Shown: piece by piece, positions 23,326 to 35,247 of the stretch
Numbering within the stretch: the stretch's first letter is position 1
Layout: each line of letters begins with the position of its first letter
DNA from: Polytrichum commune
Lineage: Eukaryota > Streptophyta > Polytrichopsida > Polytrichales > Polytrichaceae
Assembly: GCA_950295325.1 (NCBI GenBank)
Contig: OX485804.1
Coordinates: forward strand, 43,822,429 to 43,886,428
DNA: 64,000 nucleotides
Direction of reading: 5' to 3'
Notes under the pieces: model-generated
Databases searched by the model: none
Seen by the model: the letters and a program-made list of their open reading frames with translations, nothing else
What the model was told of the DNA's origin: nothing
Made by a program: the position numbers and the translations under genes

Positions 23326-25473
23326 TCGGTGTGAACATTGGATATTTTCTTGATGTAGTTATAATAATTGGAAGCGTGTGTTTGTTGATTCCTTGATTGA
23401 TTACAAAGGCCCTCCCCATTGTGTTTCACTATTGATGTGGAATAGTTGATACAATTTGAACACCTAGTCATAATCTTTATTAAACATGTGTTTTTGTGGT
23501 GTTTGTTCTTTGATCTTCACCCAAGCAAACACCACTCATATATAGATGTCCAATTAAAAATATGAGTTCACAGCTATTATCAAGGTAATCTCTCTCTCTC
23601 TCTCTCTCTTAATTGAATAAAAATCGCATGCCTTAGGTAAGCGGGTGTCACATGGTCACTTTAAGCCTTGTGTCCACTTCTCGCAAGTTGTGATACACAC
23701 AATGACTGAAATGATTGCCAAATACCTAATAATGTATGCAGTCATTTGTCTCATAATTTTCATAGCTCATATGATAATCTTATTCATGTTTAAAGTGACA
23801 ATTCTCAATGTTGATAAACCCCTAACATTTTTCACTATTGAGCTTTGGATGTTTACCATATTTTGAGCATGTTACTAGTCCATTCTCTTTTAAACACATG
23901 TCTTTTATGGTGTGCGTTCTCCCTTACATGCCTAACTACGCACCATTCAAACATAGTTGTCCGATTATGAGAAACACCACAATCAATGTGATATACTACA
24001 TGTTGCTTTTCAAAAAGCACACATTCTTTATCAAAGACATATACATAGGACAACTGCCCAGGAAGCACAATTAATCACAAAATGCTCAAAATCGTTGATC
24101 TTGTCTTGGGGGGAGGGGGTTGTTTAACAAGAAAGAGAATCACTTTTGGCTCAAATAATAAGGTTGTAGAAGATCGTTGTGCCACTACTATGATTGGACT
24201 AAAAACACATGGGATTTTGGACAATATTCCTAGAAGAAAGAACCCATGAAAATGGTCGCCTCATGTACTTTATTAAGTGGTTTCTCTACCTTCCATCATG
24301 TATGTGTGTATAAGGATATGCTCTCAACCAATGGTAGTAGTGCATCTCTTATCCCAACAACTATCATGTGAAAGTGCATGTGGGTGCTACCAAAGCAAAA
24401 ATCCTCCCACCCCAATATTGTGATTCCCAACTCATAAGCAAACCCATTAGACTAAAAGGGGCATAACATTGCTTTGGATTGCTATCTTCTCATTTTGGAA
24501 GAACCGCTAAGTATATGCGAGCACAATCCCCTTCATGCCATCATTGGTAAACATGAGGGTTACACTGTTGTTAGGCAATGCCAAGGTTATAACATTGATG
24601 AGACCCAAATACATGTTATATATTTGAACACTTATTACCGCATGTATTGGCAAAGGTGAAATTTTCATATACCATGTCCTATAAGGAACGATTTTTGGGT
24701 TCCAAATACTTGCCCCCGCATTATAACTACCCAAACAAATGAGGATATATATATATATGAAATCATACGCAACCCACACTCATCTTCTGAAACAATGACA
24801 AGATATTTGACAAAACTCCAATTCACGTCCGACAGTATACCATTATTTTAGGGCAAAATCACGATTGCTTGTCGAGAAGAAGTCTATGGGCGATGACAAC
24901 AGCTTCTGGCTTCTGGTGAGGCCACGTTGCATGTGCTTTCTCGACCGTCGGATATGACCGATGTAATCCTCCTACCCTAATCTCCTCCGTTCCTGCCACC
25001 ACTCATCCATTGCATTGTGAATACCCGCAAGCATTTTAATACCCTTGATTATCAAAAAAGCAACTATCACACGTATCCGTATGTCAATAGCGGGGTTTAT
25101 CCGAAGAACCACCGCCGGTGATTTTTCAACTTGTGCACTCAAAGTTAAATTAGGTGGCACATGAGATTTCCCCTTTACATATTACAAACCGCCCAACGAT
25201 GATTTCAAGTACATCTACAAGTTCTAAATTTTTTTTTTTCAAGAGCGTACTATCATGTGGACGGTGAGGGAGGCTCGAGATGGTTCATTACTCATATGAG
25301 GTTGCTTCACCATGTTATGCAATTAGGGCTAATAAGCACGAGCTTCGAAAAGCTCATTTTATGACCGATTGTGGACCTGCTTATTATGACGATTTTTTAA
25401 GAGTCAACTCTAGCTTGTGCTTCTAGATGATTGACATTAATGATAATACGTGCCATAGCAATATATGTATACT
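23326..25473. other. Repeat-derived intergenic stretch
   Basis: It holds a CT repeat (23589-23609) and two minus-strand fragments of the dispersed family described at 31680 (about 23440-23570 and 23870-23960). No gene was recognised. A short TA repeat lies near 24747. Confidence 0.45.
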
Positions 25474-26095
25474 AGCATTGTGGCTTGTTGTGTTTGCACC
25501 TTGGTTCAATGATCGGGGAGCTTTTTGGTCATAATCGGTTGAGATCCTAGTGTTTGCAAGTCCAACCGGTTACATGTTGACATCCTCCAGTTTTTCTTTA
25601 TTAAATTGGGGTATATTCTATAGATTCCTCTTGAATGATCGGTAATTATCCTGCAATCTTCAACTTTAACCAATTATTTTTCAAACTCAACCAGTTCATC
25701 TGTAACTAACTGTCAGTTCTCCCCGATCATTGCCTTGGTTACATGCCATTAGGATATGAACCCATGATATGGTTAATTATTAGTGTTCATGATTTTTTTT
25801 ACTAATAAAGGTTCGGGTGGTACAAAGATTTCCATTTTCAAACACCCTTCAAGCATTACATGGAATTCTCTTATAAATCTCTTGGTTTTGTGTTTGACTT
25901 TGAAACATCGAAACACTAAAATCCCAGATGTCATAACTGCCAAGTTAAGCTATCCAAGACGATTGTTCAACACATTGAAACCTGAAATGTCCTACTTATC
26001 AAGTTAAGTTATCCAAGATGATTGTTGAACACCTTTCCCAAATGACCTCAACCTCAACACCAACATCATCAACTTGCCTGAGCTTGCCTCAACCA
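25474..26095 (-). mobile_element. Helitron-like fragment, copy 1 (with nested hAT MITE)
   Basis: Read on the minus strand, this block ends GCCACAATGCTAG followed by T, which fits the CTRR-T terminus of Helitrons. The same end is seen at 35868. Further in, 'aagttatccaagatgattgtt' (20 of these bases shared) and 'gacctcaacctcaacaccaac' (first 20) also match the second copy. A hAT MITE at 25507-25732 sits inside. Assignment is tentative, because no 5' TC end or Rep/helicase frame was found. Confidence 0.35.
25507..25732. mobile_element. hAT-like MITE, copy 2
   Basis: The 226-bp element begins CAATGATCGGGGAG and ends CTCCCCGATCATTG, a perfect 14-bp inverted terminus. It is flanked on both sides by CCTTGGTT (25499-25506 and 25733-25740), a perfect 8-bp target duplication. 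It is in inverse orientation to the copy at 8010-8217. The perfect flanks suggest it is the younger of the two. Confidence 0.9.
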
Positions 26096-26099
26096 ACCC

Positions 26100-26764
26100 C
26101 ATAAATATAATAGATATTGTGACGTGAACCCAATGAAATCAATAACGTTCATCATGAGATTATGCAATCTAAACATTATTATATTTTTGGTCACACTTGT
26201 CGAAATATAGAGAGTGCTCTACTATCATAGAACACTTTGTATACTAAACCATGCGTCCTAAAAAATAACTTTATCTATTTGTTGTTGTTATTGTGCATGT
26301 GAGTGCACAATCATGGTTGAAATGTGGCCTAATTATACAATCCTACCAGTTGGTTCAATGTAGCCACTTTGGATAATGAGCAATTACATGCCCGCACAAA
26401 TATATTAACATTCTCCATTATTTTTATTTTTATTTTTTCATTACAATAACAACACTCGTGATTTTTTTTAAATAAAATTTTTTTTATTTTATTTTATTTC
26501 CTTTTTTTTTGGAGGTAGTATGGGTGAATGTATAACTTTATAAGTCTTTGTGATCGGATTGTCACCCAAGGTAATTTGCATGAGTAAAGAGAGGCCACCT
26601 ATTTGCAAAGGTAACCTAATTGTATATACCAATTTCAATTTAAAAGTTTTACACACACTCATTTCTTTAAATACATCGCCTTTTCGATGTCTGTTCTTAG
26701 ATCAACCCTCCCCTTAAATATAAGTGTATGGTTAGTAAGATTAGAAAAATTAGGTTTTCTCATC
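26100..26764. other. AT-rich intergenic stretch
   Basis: Homopolymer A/T runs cluster around 26410-26510. A block at 26545-26660 ('gagtaaagagaggccacctat') resembles blocks at 30160-30245 and 51230-51320, another short dispersed repeat of unknown type. No gene was seen. Confidence 0.4.
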
Positions 26765-27345
26765 TTAGTTAACCCTTAACTTCATGGAGTGCATTATGGT
26801 TTCATTACATCATCTAAAAACTGAGCTTTCTAAAGCTCAATTTTGATTGGACCTAAAACAAAACAAAAAAGTTGTTGGTATTGGATTGTAAGATCACATG
26901 GGGATCACACCAATACGGTAGCAATATTTATTAAATTTCATGATTTTCAAATAATAGACATACAATAACTAAACTTCAAAAAATTGTGATAAACATATGC
27001 ATTAAAAACATTTTCCAAAATTTCACAATTACATCAAGAATAGATATACACTTTCCGGGATTTTTTTTAAAAAAAAGTCCATAGAAAGTTGACAATTTTC
27101 TATCAAAATAACACCAAATTACTCTATATAACAACACATCAACAAAGGGGAAAAGTTAGGTTCTCATCTTAAAAAAATTCTCGCGAACAACCATCTTTTC
27201 ATTGTAGAATGGGATCAACCCCATGGACAAGAAAATTTCACGAGGAACACAATGATACCTATTGAGAACTTCCTACTAGCTTCCTTTTGGACAAGTGTGC
27301 CGTCAAGAGTCATTCATAAGCCAAACACATAGCCTCTTAGGAAGT
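26765..27345 (+). repeat. Diverged dispersed repeat, copy 2
   Basis: This is the partner of 8935-9490 in the same orientation, with the same TATA-like centre ('actctatataac') and the same end ('ggaacacaatgatacctatt'). It is unclassified; a decayed solo terminal repeat is one possibility. Confidence 0.6.
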
Positions 27346-27714
27346 TAAGGGCTATTCAATGAAGGTTACAATTAGTCAACGTGGCTTGCTCTTCAAGCGT
27401 TGATTGCTTGCCCGTGATTTCAAAGTCCCGACCACCTTAAAAAGCCTCCCTTGTCATATATGTATATTTGTGCACGGTACCCAAGCATGCCTCCACTTTA
27501 GAAAAATATTTGCATCACCGTGTGATTGCCGAGCATGGAAGATTTGAAGAAGACAATGACCAAGCTTAGAGGCGGAGGAACATGAGCACTAGCCGTCGGC
27601 ATGTAAGTTAGGTCACCGACTAAAGGCCTCACAACGGCACCCGAAACGGATGGCATCTAAGGTGGTACCCGGTAGTACCTTAGGCGGTTTTGGTGAGATT
27701 CTTATAAAATTTTG

Positions 27715-28265
27715 GGGTTTTTTTTAATTGAAAAAAAACTAGGAAATCCCCATTTTTTTGTAAAAGGGAAAAGAAAAAAAGTGAAAATCTAGCAAACCAT
27801 TTCATATGTCAAAATGAAATCTTGAGTTAAATTGATTATTCGACAACAATTTGCTTGAACCGTCATGCGAGTACGGTACATCAGTTACTAAGGCATGTGG
27901 ACCTTATGTTGTCGCTCTTCTTCATTGGATACATGAGGTAGATGGTGCTAACTTAAACCCACGTCTGGAAATCTTGTCCAATCATTACATATCGATTAAA
28001 TTTTTGAAAAAAAAATCCTAAAAAGACATTGTATTTGTAAAGGAAAAAAAGCGACACTCTAACAATCTATTTCATTTGTCAAAATGGAATCTTGTAATTT
28101 AATTAACTATTTGACAACGATTTGCCTCAACCGCCATGGGAATATGGCACATATGTTATGAAGGGATATGGGCATTATGTTGTCCCACTTCTTCATTAGA
28201 TACCTAAGGTGGATCATGGTGCTAACATAAACCCACACCTTAAAATCTTGTCCGCTCAACAAATA
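27715..28265. repeat. Tandem duplication of about 270 bp
   Basis: Two units share 'tttcatatgtcaaaatgaaa' / 'tttcatttgtcaaaatggaa', 'ttatgttgtc', 'cttcttcatt' and 'taaacccac'. The shared phrase starts at about 27800 and 28070, a period of 270. They lie directly upstream of the SINE at 28311. Confidence 0.82.
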
Positions 28266-28310
28266 TCAACCATGAGAATTTGGGCACCTGCACATTAGGT
28301 TTCTTTGTGG

Positions 28311-28577
28311 TCTGAGATGACCCTAAACTACTGGGTGACAGTGGAGAGGTACCCATTTCTGAATGGAGTGGTTGGCGGTTTGATTCCCGCTATGGAATCT
28401 TCTCTCTACTTGATGGAAAAAACTAGCTAGATAGGTAGGAAGCCAAGAGCTCACCCACTGCAAGGTAGGTAGGAAACCCCACCTTGCACCTAGAGGATTC
28501 TTGAGCAGGGTAGGGCCAACGGGCTCAAAGTCACATCGGATTGCTCAACGTTGTTTATATATTTACTTATTTATTTG
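28311..28577 (+). mobile_element. tRNA-derived SINE
   Basis: A polymerase III A-box-like segment (TGACAGTGGAGAGG, about 28337) is followed about 40 bases on by a B-box-like GGTTTGATTCC (about 28378). The body is 267 bp and ends in a T/A-rich tail. It is flanked by GGTTTCTTTGTGG (28298-28310) and GGTTTCCTTGTGG (28578-28590), a 13-bp target duplication with one mismatch. Head, tail and flanks together support a SINE. Confidence 0.75.
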
Positions 28578-29122
28578 GGTTTCCTTGTGGGTTTTGGGTC
28601 ATCTACAAATACAACTTTGAATTCTCATAAAATTTACATACATATCTAAATAAAACACATTTTGATCAGTTGAAAACTATTGTCATTTGTGAGCAAGAGT
28701 CGTGTATAACTTTCAAGTATAATGATATTTCTTATGCTCAACGCTTGCAACAATGGCTTAAGCTTTCTCTACCTTGGTTTTTTAATGATATATGGCAAGG
28801 CTTGGCTAAAGACCAACATCTAAAAGACATGCGTTACGATGAGAATGGAGTGTACATTGTGGTAAATATACATGATATGTATAATAACCATTTTAGGTTC
28901 AATAGTGAACACAATCAGGAGGACATGTTTGATTGTTTAAAGAGCAATATGATATTCGTTTTGAATAACCAAAATTGTATGTGGAGTTTGGAAATGCACA
29001 GAATAGGATCATGTGCCATACAAGGTACATGGGCCTAACATTGTCACTCTCCATGATCAAATGCATGTAAATTGACGATAGTTGGCAAGGATTGTAGTTA
29101 AGAACATACATAAAAAAGACAC

Positions 29123-29520
29123 ATGGTCATGGATCCTCAAGTGTAGTGTGAAGTCACATGTGACCAGGCCCTCAACCAAATGCTATTTCAATGAGTTTCT
29201 ATTCATGCGGGTCTTCATACATGATATAATAGAATAGATCAACGGTTGTGAGCGTTCGCAGTGCCATGGTCTCCCGGTTTGGTGTTAGACCTACCTCCAA
29301 GAAGTGGTTTTTTGAAAATAGTCCAAGTGACCATGAAACATGATCCATTAGATGCCGTGTAGGAATCCATGTAGACTTTACATCCATCATGCATTCACAT
29401 ACTCCGTTGGTCCCTCAAGCATAGTGAGAAGCGGACTTGGAGCGGCTCCGCCTTTTCCACCAATGAGAGTGCTTGAAGTGTAATGGTCACGGGCTCTCAG
29501 TCTCGTGTGTGAAGTGGCCC
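29123..29520. mobile_element. Tourist-like MITE, copy 2, one end missing
   Basis: It matches 6281-6779 (inverse) and 51933-52430 (direct), but about 100 bp of its left end are absent. The right end GTGTGAAGTGGCCC is intact. Confidence 0.8.
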
Positions 29521-29672
29521 TTGGAGTCACGGTCTCTAGCTTGGCATCATGCTAACATTGTTCACCACAATAGGTGAATGTGGGCTAATATTCTCGGAAT
29601 TAAGTGAGCCATTACCATGGCCCACCCAACTCAGTTGCATAGTCGGGTAATTTTTTGGATTTCATACACAAA

Positions 29673-29906
29673 GAGAGGGAATTATTGTATACAAGCGAAC
29701 CTCTCATTCATCCAACATAAAAGCCTTGAACTAGTATACAACCCAGATGTTATTTTTTAAAGCTTGTTTGACACCGGGATTAGCTTTAAGGGCCCTAAAT
29801 TAGTGTACTTGAGGTCATTTGAGATGAATCGGCAAGAAACCTTTAGGGGTTCAAGTTTTAATGTTGGATGAATGAGAGGTATGCTTCTGTACGGTAATTC
29901 CCTCTC
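29673..29906. mobile_element. Foldback MITE with GAGAGGGAATTA termini
   Basis: The 234-bp element has arms of about 58 bp: 'gagagggaatta' with 'taattccctctc', and further in 'cctctcattcatccaacat' with 'atgttggatgaatgagagg'. Related arms bound 43600-44317. No coding frame. Confidence 0.75.
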
Positions 29907-29909
29907 TCC

Positions 29910-31679
29910 CTCATACAACACATACCAAGTAAGGTAGATTCTCCTCTTTCCCATATATAGGAGTCCAGATTCAAACACGTTTATTTTCCTTGGGAATCGG
30001 AACACTATACTATTATATACAATTAGGTTGCCCCATACCAATTTATCAAAGTTACGCACTATTTTGAATATTTCCTACAAGAATTTAACAAAACATAATT
30101 ACTTTTACTTTTTACTATGTGCACTATACGAATGAGAAAAAAAAATTATATGTTTTTTGGTGATATGATTTTACCCCAAGCTAATTTTCGTTAGTAAAGA
30201 GGCAACCTATTCACGAAGGCCACCTAATTGCATATACCAGTGTAGCTTGGGTGAACTCAGCGGTATTCAACAATTATCAACTTCGTAAACTTATCAATGT
30301 TATAGTCTATGATAGACTTTTAGGACAAAGTCATTTATTATAGGTTTTGAGGTCTTTTAGACAAGTGTTTATCCACTACTTACAAGCATTTGAGACTTGG
30401 GCCACACAATCTACATCGATGAAAGAATATGCAAATCCATTACAATGGTAGATATACAAAAATAATATCAGTGATGCAAGACAAATTTCATTGACGTAGG
30501 GCGTGTTGTCCGAATCTTGTTTGCTTGTTGTGATTTCATGATTGTGGTCATGGAAATTTTATGAGAGTGATAGTTGGTGGACATCATGCATAACATCACT
30601 CAACATTATAATCACGCTCAACCACCAAAAGAATGGCTATTGAGTGAATCTTGAAGAGTTTATATAGTCAACATGAATACAAGACAATGTGAGGTGCTCA
30701 AAGCCGATCCATGGTGTATCATATTTCATGGATTAGATCAAGGGTGTAGTGCACGGATTGGGGGATAGGCCAACAATTTATAAATGGGTAGAGAACACTA
30801 CAAACCTCATGCATGATGTTATGTACCTCGGTTGTCATTCTCTAGTGTTCACTATTAATTAGTTATTTTTGTATTCAATTTTATAGCATTGATTCAACAA
30901 TCATCCCCTACTAAATATCTCAGCTTAATGTAATTGAGGGTATCAAATGAAATGCTAATTTGACTCTTGAGATGACAGTTATCTATTATTGATATTGGCC
31001 TCTCACAACCTAAAGTTTTATAATAAGAATATTGTGTTGTTGTTGTTACTGTTGAGGATATAAGTATGTCAACTAAGTTTGTTTTTGAGACACATAGATA
31101 CCTATATTCCATGACCACATAATAACCCAACTGGTCAATGTCCTGAACATGTCTACCCAACCATCCAAAATTGATTTTGCCTTTTATGATTTAAAACTTG
31201 TAACTACTATCACCTATTAGCGTGGTTCACTAGTTCAAGTCATCGCGTTCTATATCTTCTTCTTTCAAAAGAGTATCATATATAACCCAAAATAACATAC
31301 ACAACTAACATGGACATCAAGAAACATGATACACATACTTGGCAAGAAATAATATTCTCTATAAAAGTTACAGTAGTACAAAAACTCCAAGTGATAAAAC
31401 CCACTACCAACATATGAGCCCTAGACAATCGAGATGCGCCACTAAAAAGCATATGCAAGTCGACCACCGTGGTAGATTTATAGATTTTTGAGTGATGCAT
31501 GATAATTTTCCAGTGGCATATGTCAATCACCCATGACACATATGCTTGTAGTGAACACACTACCTAATACTCGATATTATAACAACTGTAACTATCATGT
31601 ACTCACTTGGGAACCACATGTTTGGTTGAAAAGAGAGACAAATTGTACCATAAAGGTAGATGGGTCTTCAATGGCTCGT
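29910..31679. other. Intergenic stretch without recognised gene
   Basis: AT-rich sequence with scattered short open frames, none conserved in composition or family. A copy of the short repeat 'agtaaagaggcaacctat' lies near 30195. Nothing else is supported. Confidence 0.35.
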
Positions 31680-31850
31680 TTTTTTAATTGGACCCCTATA
31701 TTTGATTGGTATGTGGTTCAGTGAGGATCAAAGAGCAAACATCACAAAGACACATGTTCAAAAGAGATTGGACCACATCTTCAAATATTAATAACTACTC
31801 TACACTCAATCGTGAACACAATTGGGAGGACCTATGTATCCAATTAAGAA
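31680..31850 (+). repeat. Best copy of a dispersed, unclassified repeat family
   Basis: Key words are 'cccctatatttgattggtat', 'gaggatcaaagagcaaacat', 'agacacatgttcaaaagaga' and 'acacaattgggaggacctat'. Related blocks occur at 3690 (+), 9640 (+), 23440 (-), 23870 (-), 28890 (+), 43450 (-), 50130 (+), 53930 (+) and 54830 (+). This makes it the commonest repeat in the window. Ends and class could not be set. Confidence 0.65.
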
Positions 31851-31980
31851 ATCAACAAACGCACACTCCCGATAATCATCACTAAATCAAGGGAAGTGCG
31901 ATTTTCAATCCGATTTTTGCATATGTTTCATTATAGATTTGCTAATGCAATAGAGTTTTGTTATGCAAATCGAATCGCAC

Positions 31981-32122
31981 AACATTATTCAGATCCATAA
32001 CAATATTATGTGGGATTGACAGTATTATGTGGAATATTCTCCCACATTTAGACTGAAAGTGGGGAATATTCCGCAAAATATTGTCAATCCCACAGAATAT
32101 TGTTATGAATCTGAATAATATT
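31981..32122. mobile_element. Palindromic GAATATT MITE, copy 1
   Basis: About 142 bp that folds almost end to end: 'acattattcagatccataac' pairs with 'ttatgaatctgaataat', and 'tgggattgacagtatt' with 'aatattgtcaatccca'. Other copies lie at 43860-43999 and 55371-55512. No coding frame. It lies about 300 bp upstream of the EAPP start codon. Confidence 0.85.
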
Positions 32123-32423
32123 ATGCAGTAGAAGTTGGAGAATATTAAAAAAAAATGAACCAAATAACACCCACATACCTTACCATAGTCAAAATTGATA
32201 AAAGAAAATTGTCATCTTGGATCGAAATTAAAATGAATAATTTTAACCAGGCAAAGAGGAAGCAACCTTGAAACCAAGCTCCTCAAAATTAGACACGTGT
32301 CAAGGCCAAATTCCTCTAACCTTTTGCCCACCACTCTCCGTTTCGAAAACCGGCGTTTTCAAACGTGTGTAGCCTCGTCCCTTCGCGGTTGAGCTTGGAT
32401 TGTTTTTTCTCTGTTCTGTAACC

Positions 32424-32868
32424 ATGGACGATCTCATGGAGGACCTTCCGGCGGATTCCTCCGACGGCAGGGGAATGCAGATTTCGCCGTCTACTGGAAT
32501 TAAAGAAGGTAATTAACCTTTATGTCAATCGCCTTCTTCAATCTCAGCCGCTACAGCATGGGGTGTGGGGTTTGTCCTGTCTGTAGGAAACTTTGCGTGG
32601 GCGAGGCTTGTTGAGAGTGCTGGAAGTAACTGAAGTCGAATTTGGAGAATCTTCTCATGTCTTTTGAGTTTTTCTGACTTTAATGCAGGGTTTGTGGTAT
32701 CAGAAACATCAGAGTGAGTTGTGTGTTTAATCACTCAGAATATTGTTGTGTGCTCTGCGTCGGCCATGTGTAGAGAGACTTACATATGACTGTGAACTAA
32801 GACTTTGACCTAATCAGCAACACCGAAACCAACATGTAATATGTTGGGAAGCTACACATGTTGAGAAG

Positions 32869-32921
<53 letters not shown>

Positions 32922-35247
32922 TGTTTCAATCGATCATCTCCACAACCAATTGGGCGCGTTTCTAGTTCTGGACTAGTTGAGCGTATTCTGAATTCGTGAC
33001 TTCAATCCAGTGGTTGAATGGAGTTGAGATTGGGGTTTATTCTTTGAGTGCGACTCTGTTGGATTGAAGTGTAGGAGGCATCATACGTATGTGTTAAATG
33101 AATCACAACATTGTTGTCTACTCTGTTTCGGTGGTATGTGGAGAGGTACATAGTAACTGTGAACTAAGACCTGACCTAATCATCAACAGTGGAAAAATGT
33201 GTTAACACTGCAATCAACATCTTCACATGTTGAGAAGCTCTCTTACTGTTTCAATCGATCATCTCCAAAGCTAATTAAGCGCGTTTTTAAGCCTGGAATT
33301 GCATGGAGCTTTTCGGGATCACATTCACGTGGTAAATGTACGTAGACAAGGGATTGCAAACTTATGGGCACGAAGGGAAGACAAGAAACAAGAAGAAAGA
33401 AACGACTAACAAGAAACTCAGCGGAGGAGTAAGCAACACAGAAGTCTTGTAGTTTTGAATTGTAAAGGAGAATGGACTTATTAAGTCAGATCAATGCGGC
33501 CAGGTCGTCACGGCCATCGAATTAGTGGAAGGCATCGAGCTTCAGTGAGCAGGTTTTCCTTTCCGTGTAAATATAGGTGATGTAACATAATCTGTGCTCT
33601 TCCATGTCACATTTCTTAATTTTTAGTGTTCTACCTTTCTGGAGTGTGTTGAATTGGCTCGATTTGCCAGACTCCTTTGCTGCAGGGACTTAGCTTATCT
33701 TTCCGATCCTCAACCGAGGCCTATTAGTCCACCAAGTCTGTAAGCATCAGCTATGAGCCGAATTTGCCAATTTTGATTTGAACTAAGAAATCAATGTGTA
33801 CATCTTGACCTACCGAGTTCTCACTCTGTGAAATCGCAACGTTTTTGTCCTTTTCGTGTAACTTGAGCTACTTCAAAACATCCAATACCCTCGTTGACAA
33901 GTGTGCAACTGAGATTCCTTCAAATAAACTGTTCTTTGAGAGCTTTCTGCGGCAACAGGAGCTGTTCCTGGAAATTTGTTCTGCCTTCCTTTCTGCTGAA
34001 TGTCTACAGTCCTCCAATTTGGAGATGCGCACTTTTCGTGGAATAGATATATGTTCTAAGTCGTTCAGCGGACGGTTCTTCATGGCATAATCAGTCTCAC
34101 AACATAATGTCGCCGGTTTGTTATCTTGTGCAATGCTCTGCTCCAGTTGGAAGTTCTTAAGTTTGTGTAACGATTTTGGTTTTCTTGCAGAAATCACACC
34201 TGGACCAGTTTCTGAAGCAATCCAGTCTCAAGAAAAGCCAGAAGCTGAAATAGCCCCCTTCTATGATCCCATTGATGATGACAAGAATGACATGTGGGCA
34301 GCCAAGCAACGGCAAGGGCGAAAGTCAGATGCAGTTCTGAGTTGCCCTGCTTGCTTCACCATACTTTGCATAGATTGTCAAAGGTATCCTTGCATATCTC
34401 ATATTTACTTATGATACCTATTCATGTTTGATTCCCTCTGATTTGTTTTCTTTTTGCACTGTTTTCTGTGTTGTAGTCGTCAGAATTGCTTTATGATCCT
34501 TCATGATTCATCATGACAAGGGTGGCTTGAACCCAAGGCCTTAACCTGGATCCCTCGACAACTCCAAGGTTAAGCCGTCTAAGGCCGGAATAATATTTGG
34601 ATGGGTGACCTTCCTAAGACTTGATTTCCCCATGCACTCTACCACTTTGAACCAACCAAGTGGGAACCCAGGAGCTTGCCCTTTGGGGAATTGTGTGCAG
34701 GCTGGGTTGTCCATGCCTGTTCAAGGTGTTCACCTTTAAAAGGAGGCAATTTAGACTTCAAGGGCGATCTTATTCTTGTGATGCCTGTTTCGAGATTATA
34801 TAAGAGTTAGACCAATTTGAAAGTGAAGCAACACCATGATTCATGCCGGTGGCAACATCGGATGACCTCTCCTTTTCTTTGTCTTTTCCATCATGACCCT
34901 TGGTAATTAATGTGTGTTTCACTGAAACCTCTTATATTTTTGTTTGCAGACATGAACTGCATGTGAACCAATATCGGGCAATGTTTGTACGAAACTGCAA
35001 GATCATTGAGACAGAAAGACTTAAATATCCTGCTGATAGGAAGAGAAAGCGGAATCAGCGGCGCAAGAAACAGCATGAAGAAGATAGTAGGGTAGGAGGG
35101 CCTGGCATGATGAGATTAGATCCTAATGATGCAGGAGTTGATGAGGTTTTCAAGCCCGTCCAATGTGGTGAGTGCGGGGTAGAGGTTGCAGTCTTAGATA
35201 GTGATGAAGTCTACCATTTCTTTCATGTTTTTCCAACATTTTCATAA
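32424..35247 (+). CDS. E2F-associated phosphoprotein (EAPP) homologue
   Basis: Three plus-strand exons join in phase: 32424-32508, 34191-34383 and 34950-35247 (stop TAA), giving 191 residues. The start ATG sits in ACCATGGAC and the first residues are acidic (MDDLMEDLPADSSDG). The conserved EAPP core follows: FYDPIDDDKNDMWAAKQR, LSCPACFTILCIDCQR, HELHVNQYRAMFVRNC, a basic stretch RKRKRNQRRKKQ, then FKPVQCGECGVEVAVLD and SDEVYHFFHV. Two CxxC pairs in each half suggest zinc binding. EAPP in animals binds E2F proteins and modulates cell-cycle transcription; the plant role is inferred. It is shorter than the human protein, which has a long acidic N-terminus. Intron 1 (1.7 kb) carries a tandem duplication and intron 2 a 5S-derived retroposon. 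Confidence 0.93.
32712..33297. repeat. Tandem duplication in EAPP intron 1 with CT expansion in one copy
   Basis: Both units carry 'gtgaactaagac', 'acctaatca', 'cacatgttgagaagc' and 'tttcaatcgatcatctcc'. The offset is about 367 bp before, and 325 bp after, a 46-bp CT run (32871-32916) that only the first unit has. So the microsatellite grew after the duplication, or shrank in unit 2. Confidence 0.85.
34512..34834 (+). mobile_element. 5S-rRNA-derived SINE-like retroposon in EAPP intron 2
   Basis: From about 34520 to 34637 the sequence aligns to plant 5S rRNA: start GGGTGGC, then CTGGATCCC, AACTCCAAGGTTAAG, and the intact C-box GGATGGGTGACC (34599-34610). A 200-bp unrelated body follows. CATGATTCAT flanks both sides (34502-34511 and 34835-34844), a 10-bp target duplication. 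Retroposition of a 5S-headed element with its internal polymerase III promoter best explains this. The A-box part has decayed. Confidence 0.72.

Noticed and set aside
28670-29038. 122-codon open frame on the plus strand
   Set aside because: It does not start with ATG, and its second half overlaps a block of the dispersed repeat family. No protein family fits.
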